From NCBI GenBank assembly GCA_033297205.1, contig MU859120.1, forward strand, positions 1 through 64,000: a DNA stretch of 64,000 bases. Reading direction: 5' to 3'. The notes beneath the pieces were generated by a model that was not told where the DNA came from, made no database searches, and worked only from the letters and a program-made list of their open reading frames with translations. Positions 45,801-58,283 of the stretch are shown here, in pieces (the stretch's first letter is position 1; each line of letters begins with the position of its first letter). The position numbers and the translations under genes are program-made. The stretch is from Pseudoneurospora amorphoporcata (taxonomy: Eukaryota; Ascomycota; Sordariomycetes; Sordariales; Sordariaceae).

Positions 45801-48177
45801 CATTAAAACCAAAACCACGCAGTTGCCATCCTCTGATATATTTGATAGGTCTTTGTCGGACATATCCAAGCCATACACTTCTCGGCACAACGCGCTCATA
45901 TGTGGCATTTGTTCCGTATCATTGCGTAAGAGCTGTGGGTTCTTAACCCCGGGCAGTAGCTGAAGAGAAAGCAGCGAGAGGGCCTCTGATATCAAAATCT
46001 ACCAACAGTATAGCCAATGCAAAAAGCGGATGGGCAGAGTGCAAGGTCTGAACGAGCATCAATCCACACAAAGAGATGTCCAGGAGTGCTAGTTGGTTGC
46101 CTGCTATATACCTGTCATGAATGCTGGACTAAATGCCGATATCCTCTCCCTGGCACGTACAAGGTGAGTGAAAATGACATAGCTACCATATCCCCCGTTT
46201 CCTCTGCCTACTAACAACATCTTCATCGTTCTGGCCAGTGTTGTACAGTCCCTTACCACATCTAGAAGAAAACACAGCATCTACGAGGCGATTGTCTATG
46301 GCCATGTCTATCGAAATGCTTGAACATACCTCTAGTGTTACAGCATAGGAATCGTCTTGATCAATCTGTATATCTCTCAGCTATAAACTATGAATTCTTA
46401 CCAGTCAATTATATGGAGACACTGGAGCGTAGCTCACTCGCCGTCTAGTGTTATTTTTTGGGAGGTTTTTTTCTTTCTTTTTCTACGTCCCTCTACAAAT
46501 AGATGTTCAGTACTACGCTGATGTGAGTGGAGGCAGGAAGTTGTTGTGTTCTAACCATAGATACTCTTCCGTCATCGGATTTTCGAAAACGAAACGTATA
46601 ATCACAGAGGGAGGCTCCTATAATTACTAGAGCATCCATCCGGATCATTATCTTCGTAAACCCCCTCCGTGTACTATGGCTAGACACGAGGCACTGAATG
46701 AACATTGTGATAACCAGCTACGGACGCCACAACTTCTTCTACTTGTTATAATAGAGAATTGATACGGTGAGGAAAGAGCAACCAGTACTAAAAAGAGAAG
46801 GTATAACCAGATTCGACTAGGTAGGTACCTGTAAGGAACCAAAAACAAAGAGCAGTTGAGTGTGGGTTAGCACCCAAGTATAAGGAAGTTGTGACCACTC
46901 CCAGTTGTCAACAACAAACTCGCTTTGGCTTTTACTATTTTGATCATCTAGGTAACGAGGACGAGATTGTGAGTCTCTGGTAATAAAGCAAGGCCTGTTG
47001 TCCCTAAGCATGACTGGCCTTTTAGGACAATAAATTGTTTGCAATCTCATTTCCAGATGATAATGTGTACACTTGAATCACAACCCTTCAATCTCAGCTC
47101 AGTTATCTGCTATCCTCTTCTCTTCCCTCACTTCATTATTTCTCTTGTTTGAACGTTCAGCACAGATACGTTGATAGGGTGAGTGACAGGAAGTATTGCC
47201 TCGCGTCCAATTGCTGTGAATAACCAAGGACACATATACACGCGAGAACCCACGTAGGAGGAAGAGAATTTCTGACAATGTTGGCCTATTCTATTCTTCC
47301 ATAAACTTGCAGCGATATGATTCTTTCTACTTCTTTCATCGTTATCATTGTTGCTGAGTCTTTGCATCGGCTAAGCCTATAGGTTGTTGGTTCCCGCTTC
47401 AAATGGCATTAATTGTTCAGAGTGAAGTCAACTTGGACATTGTGAATTACTAGAAGTGCCAACATCATGAACACTCATCTCCTTGCCGTCCGGACAGCAT
47501 CCAGTCAGATTGGAACCCTTCCTTCCATACGGGCAATCAAATATCCAGAGGCGCGAAAGCATTACCCAGACGGTATCAGCGAATAATTAAATGCGTAAAT
47601 ATAAAAACATCTATACTCGTGGTGTCAATACAATGTGTAGTGCAGTAGGTATGGTACAGTGCATTATTGTTTTGTCCCTGACAACCTAACACCATACTTA
47701 CAATAGTCCTTTCCCATATATGCCATGTGCATGCATTGAATGAACCTGGGTATCAAAACCAGCCACCCAACTTCCTCCCTAAACCAATACTCGAAGAGAC
47801 AGGCTCCTCAGCATGTCTGCCAACCCGGATATCCACCCATCCATTCGTCTGACTCCTTCTCCAAAATGCCAACCTCCAGATGCTTCCTCCTCCCTTCGAA
47901 GTGAATCCACCCAAACCTGGTTTAGGCAAGAGCTTCCTGGCTTGGTGACCAACGAACTTCACACACTCCAGAAAAGAGCAAACCTCATTTTGCGCCTATT
48001 AACCCCATTTATGCTGTGTTGTGCTGTCTATCTTCCTCCTTCTAGTCCCATCACGTCTCGTCCGGTATGGTATGAATTTGCAAGACGCTATGATGCATTA
48101 GGCCTTCTGCTCGAGACTCTTTATTCGAATAACCGTCGCTGCCGTCGTGCTCTTCAAGTCTTCTCGCGTCGGCCTCG
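42819..48177. other. 5.4 kb region without a supported gene
   Basis: Many frames of 60-160 codons overlap on both strands without domains, signal peptides or a splice pattern that yields a known protein. Base composition is ordinary, not AT-rich, so it does not look like RIP-decayed repeat. Around 45490-45520 there is a short GATGATG run. It may hold long upstream regions, a noncoding RNA or a fast-evolving gene. Confidence 0.45.
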
Positions 48178-49374
48178 TCATGACGTAGTGCGCTCCAAAA
48201 GCTTCGCTGCCCGCTGCAGACGAGCATAGCTGACTTTCAGTCCGATCTTGCCGCGGGGGCCATCGGAATCGCTCGAGTCATCATCTGATTCCGACTGCAG
48301 TTGGTTATGCCCGGCGCGGGTGCCGTTCAACACGGCCGGCTGCCTCGGAGTCGTTGGCCACGAATTCGTCTGCATCTTCGGTTGGTTATGTGGGTGAGGG
48401 GCCTCTTTCGACATCATGGCACTGAAACCGGACAGACGAGACGGCTTAGACGGAGGTGCCGCGGGCCTCTGCTGTCTGTTACCGTAAGCGCCGCTCACGG
48501 GTGTCGATCTGGCGTTGGAGTTTCTATCCGAATGCTTCTGCGACTTCAGCGATGCTTGGCGATGGCTATCGCTCCGACTGGGAATGACTCGGCGAAGTAG
48601 GCCGCTGAGTCTCCGTGTAAACTCTGCTCGTGTGCTCCGTCCGGCCTTCTCTTCTGGCTCATCAACGCTAAGCGGGCCGAAATCTCCTGTGGGCGGGGTC
48701 GGCGAAGCTGGGCGGTGACAGTTGCGACACATGTTCGCTGTGGTGTCAAGGCCGCCAGAGAAGGATCTGGTAACAGGCAGAATGGCTCGCACGCCGCTCG
48801 AAAGATCACCTCCTTTACCCTTCCATCCGCGGCTTCTGACCAGCAAGTGTTCTGAGCAACAGCAGTAAGTCATGTTCCCAAGGTTAACGACAGACTCGCT
48901 CCATCCCCGGATCCAGTCGGCCTTTTTGATATTGCGCCCGGGTATAATTTGTTGACGACTCGCCAGCCAGTTCTGGGCCGTTACGGGTGGCGGAGATTCC
49001 AAGGGTGTCGCCGTTGACACAGATTCCAGTGTCCCTTCTTCCTTCCTTGCAGCTTCCTGGTCCGGACTTCGGGCACCAATTGAGACAGCTGAAAGTCCCG
49101 GATACTTGGCCGGACTGTCACTTCCTAGCTTGGCCATCGGTACTGTTGCTGCTGACCTTGTTCTGCTGGTTTCGCCTAGTAGCTGGGGTTGTGGCGATTG
49201 GTGTTCGCCTACGGCCAATGTATCGTCTGGAGTTGCGGCCGCTTGTCCGTCGTAGGCAAAGGAGTATGGTGAATGTGGCCTTTGGAGTATGAAATCTGAA
49301 AGGGCGAGGGGAGCAGCGGGGCTAGGCATGGAAAGCCTTCCTGGCGAGGACACGGCTCGGTGGGAGTGATTCAT
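48178..49374 (-). CDS. Hypothetical fungal protein, 398 aa
   Basis: A single open frame starting MNHSHRAVSSPGRLSM. I do not recognise a family. Most of it is Ser/Pro/Thr-rich and looks disordered. An ordered-looking core at about residues 140-220 contains IIPGRNIKKADWIRGWSESV, a cysteine group TYCCCSEH and a pair CRNCHRP, which could bind a metal. The C-terminus is basic with YARLQRAAKLLER. There is no signal peptide. Codon use and length suggest a real gene. An internal intron cannot be excluded. Its upstream region (49375-51096) is long. Confidence 0.6.
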   Translation of the reverse strand: MNHSHRAVSSPGRLSMPSPAAPLALSDFILQRPHSPYSFAYDGQAAATPDDTLAVGEHQSPQPQLLGETSRTRSAATVPMAKLGSDSPAKYPGLSAVSIGARSPDQEAARKEEGTLESVSTATPLESPPPVTAQNWLASRQQIIPGRNIKKADWIRGWSESVVNLGNMTYCCCSEHLLVRSRGWKGKGGDLSSGVRAILPVTRSFSGGLDTTANMCRNCHRPASPTPPTGDFGPLSVDEPEEKAGRSTRAEFTRRLSGLLRRVIPSRSDSHRQASLKSQKHSDRNSNARSTPVSGAYGNRQQRPAAPPSKPSRLSGFSAMMSKEAPHPHNQPKMQTNSWPTTPRQPAVLNGTRAGHNQLQSESDDDSSDSDGPRGKIGLKVSYARLQRAAKLLERTTS

Positions 49375-51096
49375 GGTCGCTTTTCGTCGTTCGTCGATCT
49401 GCGATAGTCGGTCACCGATAGGGGGAAGGGCGGTTCAAGACTAGGGATGTGTGATCTGCTAACCAAAAGCAGGGTGGGTTAGGGTTGGTCCGATATAGAT
49501 CTCCCAAATGAACTTCGACGTAGTTGTGGCGCGACTGTATGGTACTACGATCGTATGATAGCTGGAGATCGCGGGGAGGGCTCGTTCGACAGGTTCGATG
49601 AATAAGTACGTGACAAGTTCGGTATAGGCGGGATTCAGAGATCGAGTTGGCGCAAGGAAGAGTAGATGTACAGGTTGATGTCACTGTCGGCAGGAAAGAC
49701 GTCCAGGTCGATATGATGATGATGGAAGATTATGCTGTTGATGAGAGCAAACAAACCCAACCAATCTCTTTGCCCCTCGCTGTCGTTGATCTGCACTAGT
49801 GTCGTGATATGCAATGTGTAAACATGTGCAGCCGAGTCCCTGCGTTTGCGATGTCGTCGATGTCGAACGATGATGGTGAGGAAGTTGCGACTGCTTGTGA
49901 CGCAAGAAGCAGCCTGAATCGCCAATACAAAGCTCACGGAATTGTAGTGTCAATCCGACACCGGCTCAAGTGAACATTCGTTGTTGAAGTGCTGCGTGGA
50001 TGGTCAAACAGGCCAAAACAAATAGAGAGTGAAGAAGCAGTTGTTTTCCTCCTTCGGCTTGACCCAGATGCTCGGATTCCAGATTGGCCGAACGAGGGAC
50101 AGAGAGGCAGACGGCGTTTACTTCCTGGTAGCTACCATCTTGCGCGCAATTATAGTATTCGTGGTCTTTAAGGTTTGTTTAAACGTGGGCGTATCCCCGA
50201 CTCTTGAGACTTCGGAGTCGGCAAAAGGAAGGAATGAAGAACGGGGTTCTAGACTCTAGGTGCGTTGAAGACTTGAACGAGAGCGAAAGCGGACAGGGCG
50301 AACTAGGCGATCAGCTGAAAGTCGCCATCATCATGGTAAATCGCTAGAGAAGGAGTCGCCAGTCAGTCTTCAAGTTGGGATTGGTTTTGCGGAGCTAGGT
50401 AGAGGAGCCCACAGGAGCCCGCTTTCCTGTCCTTGGTCTTCCTTGGTCAACCGTGGCCCGTGACGGCGGTGTGAAATCCCTCCCCCCTTTGATGAGAGAT
50501 GGGGTCTGTTGGGTCACGATCTGATGGGATGGGGAGCAGCTGAGAGGGTGCCTGGCTAGCAACCTGGAGCCCGCCCGCCTGCTGGAGGGGGAAAACTGAT
50601 ATGACTTGGGACTGGGAAGATGCAAAGATGGGGTTGAGATCGCACACGGCCTCGCAACGCTGGCTGGCGCTGCGTTATGCTGCGGTGCACTGCATTGCAC
50701 CTACAGAAATCGGAATGATGGGTGTTGAAGTCTTGATGTTCCCGTCATTCGACAAAAGTGGGATGCGGGTGTGAGTGGGAGGCGGAACCGCGTCTCGGTG
50801 CGACCCGGTAGGAATTGCAGAAGACCGAGCCTCTTCGTTGAAGCTTGTCAAGTGCCAGTGAAAAGGCAGGAGACCGTATACAGAGTTGAAAAGGAACTAG
50901 TGTAGAGGTACGTTGACCGAAAGGCACAAAAGAGAAGATCGGACGGAGCATGAACCGCAATTTGTGACTTGTACCTGATAACCTGACTCGGATGAACCCT
51001 CCCACGACCCCCTGTCTCTGGACTTGAAAATGTCCGGGGTTTGGATAAAGAGTGTAATCGCCAGTCTAACGAGGTTGGATCGTTAGGTAGTTCTTA
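49375..51096. other. Intergenic up to the edge of the transposon nest
   Basis: 1.7 kb with no supported gene. It ends at the TTA (51094-51096) that was duplicated when the Harbinger-type element inserted. Confidence 0.5.
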
Positions 51097-51208
51097 GGGC
51101 GTGTTTGGTTCAACCATTAAAACAAAAGTTTGTATGGGGAAATTATCTGTCAGCCAACACATTGCAAATCGTAAGATAGATCCGGCGTCGGACCTCCTTT
51201 ACCCCCTG

Positions 51209-51375
51209 TGTTATGCCGTAGGCATAAGCAAGGCAATACAAATGCGTACAATCTGTGTAATGTATTCTTTGATGCTAAGGTACTGCATAACGTGCATCAC
51301 GTACTGGCTACATATACAAGGCATGGAGTACAGAGTGCGCCTGCCTCACATGTGCATGCTTAGTAAGTGTTAATA
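51209..51375 (-). repeat. Left (3') LTR of the layer-2 element
   Basis: 167 bp, aligned without gaps to 61010-61176. By hand count there are 31 differences, 29 of them transitions, mostly G/A or C/T with the right copy the more AT-rich. Confidence 0.75.
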
Positions 51376-52172
51376 ATGCTCTTAAAAAAAGCGAAAAAAG
51401 CGACGTCCCCATCGCTAAAACTACTCTAAGCATACTCTATAATAAATCTGACTCAACTTTATTAAATTAATCATAATTAATTTAATAATAATTAATCGTA
51501 ACTTTATTAATTATCTTCCTAATATTCTGTAATAATATATACTATCTCTTTTATTATAAATCCTTTTCGTTATAATCTTTTCTTATATTATTTTGTTAAC
51601 GTGTGGGTAGTACTGTGCCTTGTAACTACCTTGTACTACTTTGTAGTATAGAAGGCTGATTGCTGAGGACACTATTCCTTCTAGTTACGGAATCAGTCGA
51701 CTTAGCCCTCACAGAATCTACTAGAACACAGAGGTTTCACCACTGCATTCTAGATTCTCGAACCTATTTAGCATTCTCCCTAGATTGATTTGTCATCATG
51801 GAATACAACAGAAGCTCATAGATTCAACTCTTTCCTTTTATAGTATAGTACTCTTACAAGCACCTCTACTAACTTACAGAAAGCTTCTACACTCTAGAAG
51901 CTTCCAGACACTCAGCATTTATATATATAAAGACCTCTCCTCTCCGTTAGTTAGTCACTTCTTAAGCAAGTAAGCAAGCAAGCATAGCTTAAGCAATACA
52001 ATATAGTCTTTTTCACAGTGCAGAGTTTACTGTAATCTTCTATCTTGAGAGCAGAGTCCTCTTTAAGATCTCTTTTATAACACTTCTATTGTATTTGCAA
52101 CTACGCTGCAACTACGCTGCTTCCTTTAGCACTGCTGTCGTACCACCACTTCCGCTCCGCTCTACTACAAGT

Positions 52173-52601
52173 TATTACGAACTAATAATCAAGGACACGG
52201 GTCAACCAAGCCACCGGTACACAATAGCCACGCGAAGGCTGGGCAATGTAACTATGGCAGGGGAAGCTCGTGGCCGGCACAGGCTCACCAGTCGAGCCGG
52301 GGCTCACCAGTCGAGCCAGGCTCACCAGTCGAGCCAGGCTCACGACAATAGGAGCAAGCCATGGCCATAGTGGTGAGCTGGGCTCACCACGTTACGAAGA
52401 AACATCCAGAGCATGTAGTATAAAGGGACGACTGGAGAACTCAGATTGTCAGATAGTTCGACAGTACTCAATTGATCTTTATCACCGAGACACGTATAAC
52501 GCTACCATACTTGTTGTGAACCTTTTAGCTTCACCGAACAGCACTGATAGTCTTTACCTTCAGCTATCCCACTTAGGCAGATCAGACTGCCGTTCGTCAC
52601 A
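52173..52601 (+). repeat. 5' LTR of the Gypsy element
   Basis: 429 bp, starts TATTACG and ends CGTCACA, an imperfect inverted terminus. It holds three tandem units of about 19 bp (GGCTCACCAGTCGAGCC) at about 52290-52345 and a TATA-like GTATAAAGGG near 52418. Confidence 0.9.
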
Positions 52602-52658
52602 CGTTAACTACTCCTTTTGGCCTATCTCGGATAGTACTGAAGGTATCTTCGCTTCACT

Positions 52659-54653
52659 ATGTCTTCCTCCGCCGGACCCACCACTCAGGGCGAACCCCTG
52701 AACGTCACCGCCGTGCATCAATAGCTCAAGGCTATGTAGGACCGCATCAACCAGCTGGAAGCACAGCTCCAGGCTGAGTCTGGACGCCCCGAAGCGAAAG
52801 CGGGAGAAGGAACTTCTCCCAAGGAACGCAAGAGAGTTAAGTTGTCCGCACCCAGGGAGTTTAATAGCCAGCAGGCCACCCTCGCAAGGTTCCTAATTCA
52901 AATGCAAACCTACTTCAACTTCTACGACAACCAGTTTGCTATTGAATATAAGAAGGTTACCTACGCAGGAACCAAGCTCACAGACAAAACACTCACTTGG
53001 TACGAGCCTATCCTCAAGGACCACTATAAAAACGGAGACCAGGCTTCGGACTTCACCAAGAAGGTCTTGAACTCTTACATCGCCTTTACCGAGGCACTCT
53101 CTAGGGTCTTTAGAGAAAAGGATGAGACTCGGAGGGCTCAGGAACGCCTGACCCATCTTCGACAAACCAAATCTGCCTCAGCCTACGCTGCACTTTTCAA
53201 GCAGGACGCCCTACGCAATAACATCAACGACGACAGGCTAATACAACTATTTTACAACGGCCTCAAGGACAGAGTCAAGGATGAACTCTACAAGGAGGAT
53301 CGACCCAATTCCATCGATGCCTATATAGACAAAGCTATCCGTATCAATAACCGCCAGTTCCAGCGAGAGCAAGAAAAGAAAGATAGGACGTCTACCTTCG
53401 TTCCTCTCAGGTCCAGCAGCAACAGTAACAACACTAAGAAGAAGCGGACCTAGGGCACACACATTTCTAGAACTACCTACTCTAGACCCATAGAAATCGA
53501 CGCTGCACAAGCCAGTCAAGGCAAACGGGACCTCTCTCAGGTTACGTATTTTAACTGTAGGAAGAAAGGGCACATAAAGAAGGATTGCTGTATCTCCAAA
53601 CAATTAAAGTGGAAGAAAGCTGAGGCCGCAGCGGTAGAAGGGGCGAGGGTAGTCGAGATCGCTAGCATCGACTACGACTAGGACGATCTCGAGGATGCTA
53701 TAGACTGAGCTCAAAATTACGACCTCGAAGCACAATAGGACACATCCAACGAGCCTAATCAAGAGGACCCCCAGATTCGTCAGGCGCCGACATAGGAAGA
53801 AGTCAACTATATATCTACAGCACCACTATCGACGCCTAAGACCGAAAGAAGCGACATTCAGGATCTTATCAACCTGTACGGACCCCCCAACAACGATACC
53901 ACCAATCACTAGATAGACCCCTTAGAAAACTACCGCCGGAAGAGCAAGGAAAACGAGAAGTGGGACGACTTTTGGGAAAAGCGAGCAGTCGTCATTGAGG
54001 AGAAAAGCACCAGGGATTGGGAAGAGCTACCCAGAACGACAAAGGCCTACCAGCCAGTCAAAGGAGACACAGCCCAAATGCACCCCCTACACTTCGCACA
54101 CTATCGAATACCGTAGTTCCAATACATTACTAATAAGTGCCACGAGCATTACGGGAAGAAACGGGACAACCGCTTCTAGCCTACCAAGAGACTAGACACG
54201 CATAAACAACTTAAGCCAATCACCCGCACTTACAGCTGAGACAACCCCTAAGACACCATCATTATTAACGAATGGTTCGCGTTCAACCTACGACCATTCA
54301 GAAAACAGGACGAGTGGCTATCCCCCAAGAGACTCGCGACCCGACCACTCAACGTATATACCTACGTAGGATAGGGAGATGCTAACTCTCGTTGGGGATG
54401 GTGTTAAATAGCCGACTGCCCTATCTACATGAGGCAGAAAGCTAGGGCTTATAAGACGGAAGTCACCTACCACATCCAACGGATCAACGCATCCGACAGG
54501 ACGGAAGACGAAGAAGCCGCCCATTTAGCTTGGTTACAGGAACACAGCTCGCTAGACGAACCGGAACCTAAAGAAGAGGACGCTCTTAACGACCATCGCC
54601 AGGAATTGGGAAACGGCTTAGGGCCTTTAGGGAGGCCCGACGAAAACTAAATC
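52659..54653 (+). pseudogene. Gag of the Gypsy element
   Basis: The frame opens at 52659 (MSSSAGPTTQGEP) and stays in one frame to about 54650, interrupted by stops such as TAG at 52722 and at 53451. The capsid-like retrotransposon-gag region is intact from 52842 to 53453 (FLIQMQTYFNFYDNQFAIEY ... YKEDRPNSIDAYIDKAIRIN). A zinc knuckle lies at 53547-53588. Its Cys-His-Cys ligands remain, but the first Cys codon reads TAT (Tyr), as a G-to-A change of TGT would give. Beyond the knuckle the frame is acidic and stop-rich. Pol follows in a different frame, so frameshifted or separate translation is likely in the active ancestor. Confidence 0.85.
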
Positions 54654-54719
54654 CCTGGACGAAACGGATTATCCGACGATATAGCCGTCGGAAGGATAGG
54701 ATCTAAGACCCTACAGTAC

Positions 54720-57700
54720 CTATGGAGGTCGCAGCTGCAGAAGAAGGGAAGGAGGACCAGCGACTTAAAGTCGTAGCCCACTAGAAGAATTACCAAGCCC
54801 TCGCGCTAGTAGATTCCGGAGCTCAGTTGAACCTCATCTCACCCAAGTTCGTCAACCAACTGAGGATCCCTTGGAAACAGAAGAAGGCACCTTTTGTAGT
54901 AAAAGGACCTTTCGAAACCTAGATCGTAAAGAGGAAAACGTTACCACTTCCTATTATAGTAGAAGGAAAGACGGTCGAAATTAGCTTCGACGTTGTCGAT
55001 ATAGGGCTATTTAAAGATATGATCCTAGGGCACCTATAGTATGTTATATACGACCTAAATATTAATTGGAAGGATAGTAGCCGCCTGCGTCCTAGAACGT
55101 ACCCAACTACTAATGGGAAACCCGGAGCACGGAAGGAAGCGAGCCAGGACGGCGTCGTTCCTACGGCCCCACCGCAAGCAGTACAGGAAGTTATGATCTA
55201 TACTATCGACAAGAGCGGCAAGGTTATGGAAGAAGGGTTAGTAACGTTGGTAGAAGTATCGGCAGTCAACGTTTAGTATAAGTTTGACTATTACTAGAAC
55301 CAACAGACGGAAAAGCCGAAGATGACGATCCCTAAAGAGTACGAGGGACACCCGGCTTTCGTTAGCAAGCATTTTGAAAAGTTACTACTACGAGGACTGT
55401 AGGACTATGAGATTAAGTTTAAAGAAGGAGCGAAGTTCAAGTTTTTTAAGGTGTATTATACGAACGAGAAGTAGAACGTAGAGTTGAGGAAGTACTTAGA
55501 CGAAAATTTGAAACGAGGACACATTCGGGAATCTATATCGCCAGCAGGGTACCCTATCCTCTTCGTGCCAAAGAAAGATAGAAAGCTGCGCCTTTGTGTT
55601 GATTATAGGCAACTAAATTAAGAGACTATAAAAAATAGTTATCCCCTACCCCTAATTTCGTATATCCGAAGTTAATTAGGAGGAGCACGATACTTCACGC
55701 GCCTTGATCTACCCGTTACCTACGCCTATATCCGAATTAAGGAAGGAGACGAATGGAAGATAGTATTTCGCATACCCTACGGACATTACGAGTACCTCGT
55801 TATGCCCTTCGGGTTGACTAATGTACTTGCGATATTCCAATTTGTCATCGATCACGCGATTCGACCCTACCTCGATAAATTCGCCATTTACTACCTAGAT
55901 GACATCCTTATTTACTCTAAGACTCTTGCGGAGCACAAGGAACACGTGAAAAAAGTGCTGGACGTACTATACCAATAGAACCTTTCAGTTAATATAGAAA
56001 AGAGTAAATTCTATATAAAGGAAACCGTGTTTTTTTAGATATCTGATCTCGGAGAATAAAGTTAGGATAGAACCAAACAAAGTGGAAGCTGTACAAAACT
56101 GGCCTAAGCCTAAGAATACGACTGATGTTCGCGGGTTCTTAGGATTTACCAACTTCTATCGCATATTCATACGCAATTATGGGAAGCTTGCCAGGCTACT
56201 GTACGAGCTTACTAAGAAGGAGGCTATTTTCATATAGGGAAAGGAAGAATAGGAAGCCTTTAAGGCTATTTGCGATGTAATTACTGTAGATCCGGTGCTG
56301 AAACTTCCCAACTCAAATAAACTCTTTGAAGTTAAGACTGACGCGTCGGACTACGCTATCGGAGGATAATTGGGACAACGCGATAACTAAGGAAAATTAT
56401 ATCCTATAGCTTTCTTTTCCAAAAAGCTAGAAGGACCCCGACGCAACTATCCCATCTATAATAAGGAATTCCTAACTATTATTGAAGCGTTTTAAGAATA
56501 GAGACTATACTTCAGTGGAACTACGTATAAAGTATAAGTCTATACCGACCACAACAATCTCCGGTACTTTACGACTACGAAGGTGTTCAACGGCTGCCAG
56601 ATACGATAGGCAGAGTTCTTATTAGAGTTTAATTTTAAGATCAACTCTAAAAAGGGTTCAGAAAACGCCCGAACCAATGCTTTGAATCGTCGGCCGGACT
56701 ATGTAAAAGATGCAGTAGAAGTTTCTGCACCCTTGTTCTAAGAACAACTAGATAGATCGTTTATGCACCCCTTATAGGAATGGGTAGAGTGCTGCGCCAT
56801 CTATAGAGCTAAGAACCAAGCCCTAAGGTACCAAGCTACCATCGTTACCCCCGAAGATAGGCAACGATGGGAAGACAACTAAGAAGAAGGAGTCAACCTT
56901 CAGAACGATAAACTATGGTATAACGACAAGGCTTATGTATAGCCGGAATAACGAGAAGACTTCATTACGGATATCTATGCTTCTAAAATAGGAGGACACA
57001 TGGGCATCACAAAAACCATAGCACGGATACGGCAACACTACGACTTTCCCAAGATAAAAAACATGGTAGCTCGAACATTGCAGGCCTACGAGCAATACAG
57101 CAGAACTAGGGTTGCAAAACACAAGCCATACAGATTTCTGGAACCTTTGGAAGTCGTAGAAAGGCCGTGGAGTTCGGTAACTATAGATTTCATCACCAAG
57201 TTACCATTGTCCACAGACACCGCGACAGGAGTCATTTACGACAGTATCCTAGTAGTAGTAGACAGGCTGACCAAGTGGAGTTACTTCCTACCCTATAAGG
57301 AAACATGGTCAGCGGAGTAACTTGTAGATGTGATCTATCGGAACGTTACTTCGGTACACAGTTGGCTGAAGGAATGGATTACAGATAGGGATACCAAATT
57401 CGCATCCAAGTTCTAGCAAACATTAATAACCAAGCTCGGTACCAAGAGCAAAATGTTAATAGTATATTACCCGTAGACCGACGGACAGATAGAAAGGATT
57501 AACTAAATTGTAGAGTAATATTTGAGGAATTATGTCAATTTCGAATAAAGCAATTAGGTAGAATTATTGCCTACGGCGCAATTGGCATACAATACTTCTC
57601 CCACGGAGACTACGAAAGTTTTACCTTTCTTCGCGAACTATAGGTATGAACTAGAACTTTTGGAAGGACTAGATACGAACGTTCCCAGGGCCTCAGTCAA

Positions 57701-58283
57701 GGCCAGAAAACTGTATATGTTGTATAAGAAACTCAAGGAAGAGCTGGAGTACGTCCGATAAAAGATGAGCCGGTATTTTAACCTGAAAAGGCTCGAGGGA
57801 CCTCGCTTTAAGGAGGGAGATAAAGTCCTTTTATCGACTAGAAACCTCAGGATAAAGAGACCTAGTAAGAAACTTAACAATCGACGAGTAGGACCTTTCA
57901 AAATTAAGAAGAAAATTTCTAATGTAGTATATCAATTGGACATTCCTAACACTATGAAACTAAGATCACACTTATTTCACGTCGTACTACTAGAGCCAGC
58001 ACCTAAGAACGCACGAGTCAACACATGTACCAATATTAAGGACGAGGAAGAAGAATGGGATGTGGAGCAAATCTTAGATTCAAGAGTAGAAAAGGGAGAA
58101 TTGGAATACCTTATTAAATAGGAAGGATTCAGTCCCGAGGATAATACTTGGGAACCACTCAAGAATTTGAGTTGCCCTAAGAAGTTGGAGGAATTCCATC
58201 AGAGGAACCCGGATCGACCAGGGGCGAAGGACTACGTAGCTACGAATCGGGCAGAACGGCTACGTCTAACAAGGACCAATTGA
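54720..58283 (+). pseudogene. Pol of the Gypsy element with C-terminal chromodomain
   Basis: Protease at about 54794-55090 (LVDSGAQLNLIS). Reverse transcriptase at about 55490-56030 with LDLPVTYAYIRI, MPFGLTNV and the catalytic YLDD. A frameshift lies in the T-run near 56027-56036. RNase H at about 56310-56700 (VKTDASDYAIGG). Integrase at about 56990-57760 keeps its acidic triad (TIDF, ITDRDTKF, DGQIERIN). A chromodomain lies at about 58050-58210 (EWDVEQILDSRVEKGELEYL then SPEDNTWEPL), ending at TGA 58281-58283. Stops are almost all TAG/TAA at sites where the family has Gln or Trp, for example in P-Q-TDGQ and the chromodomain W before EGF. Confidence 0.9.
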
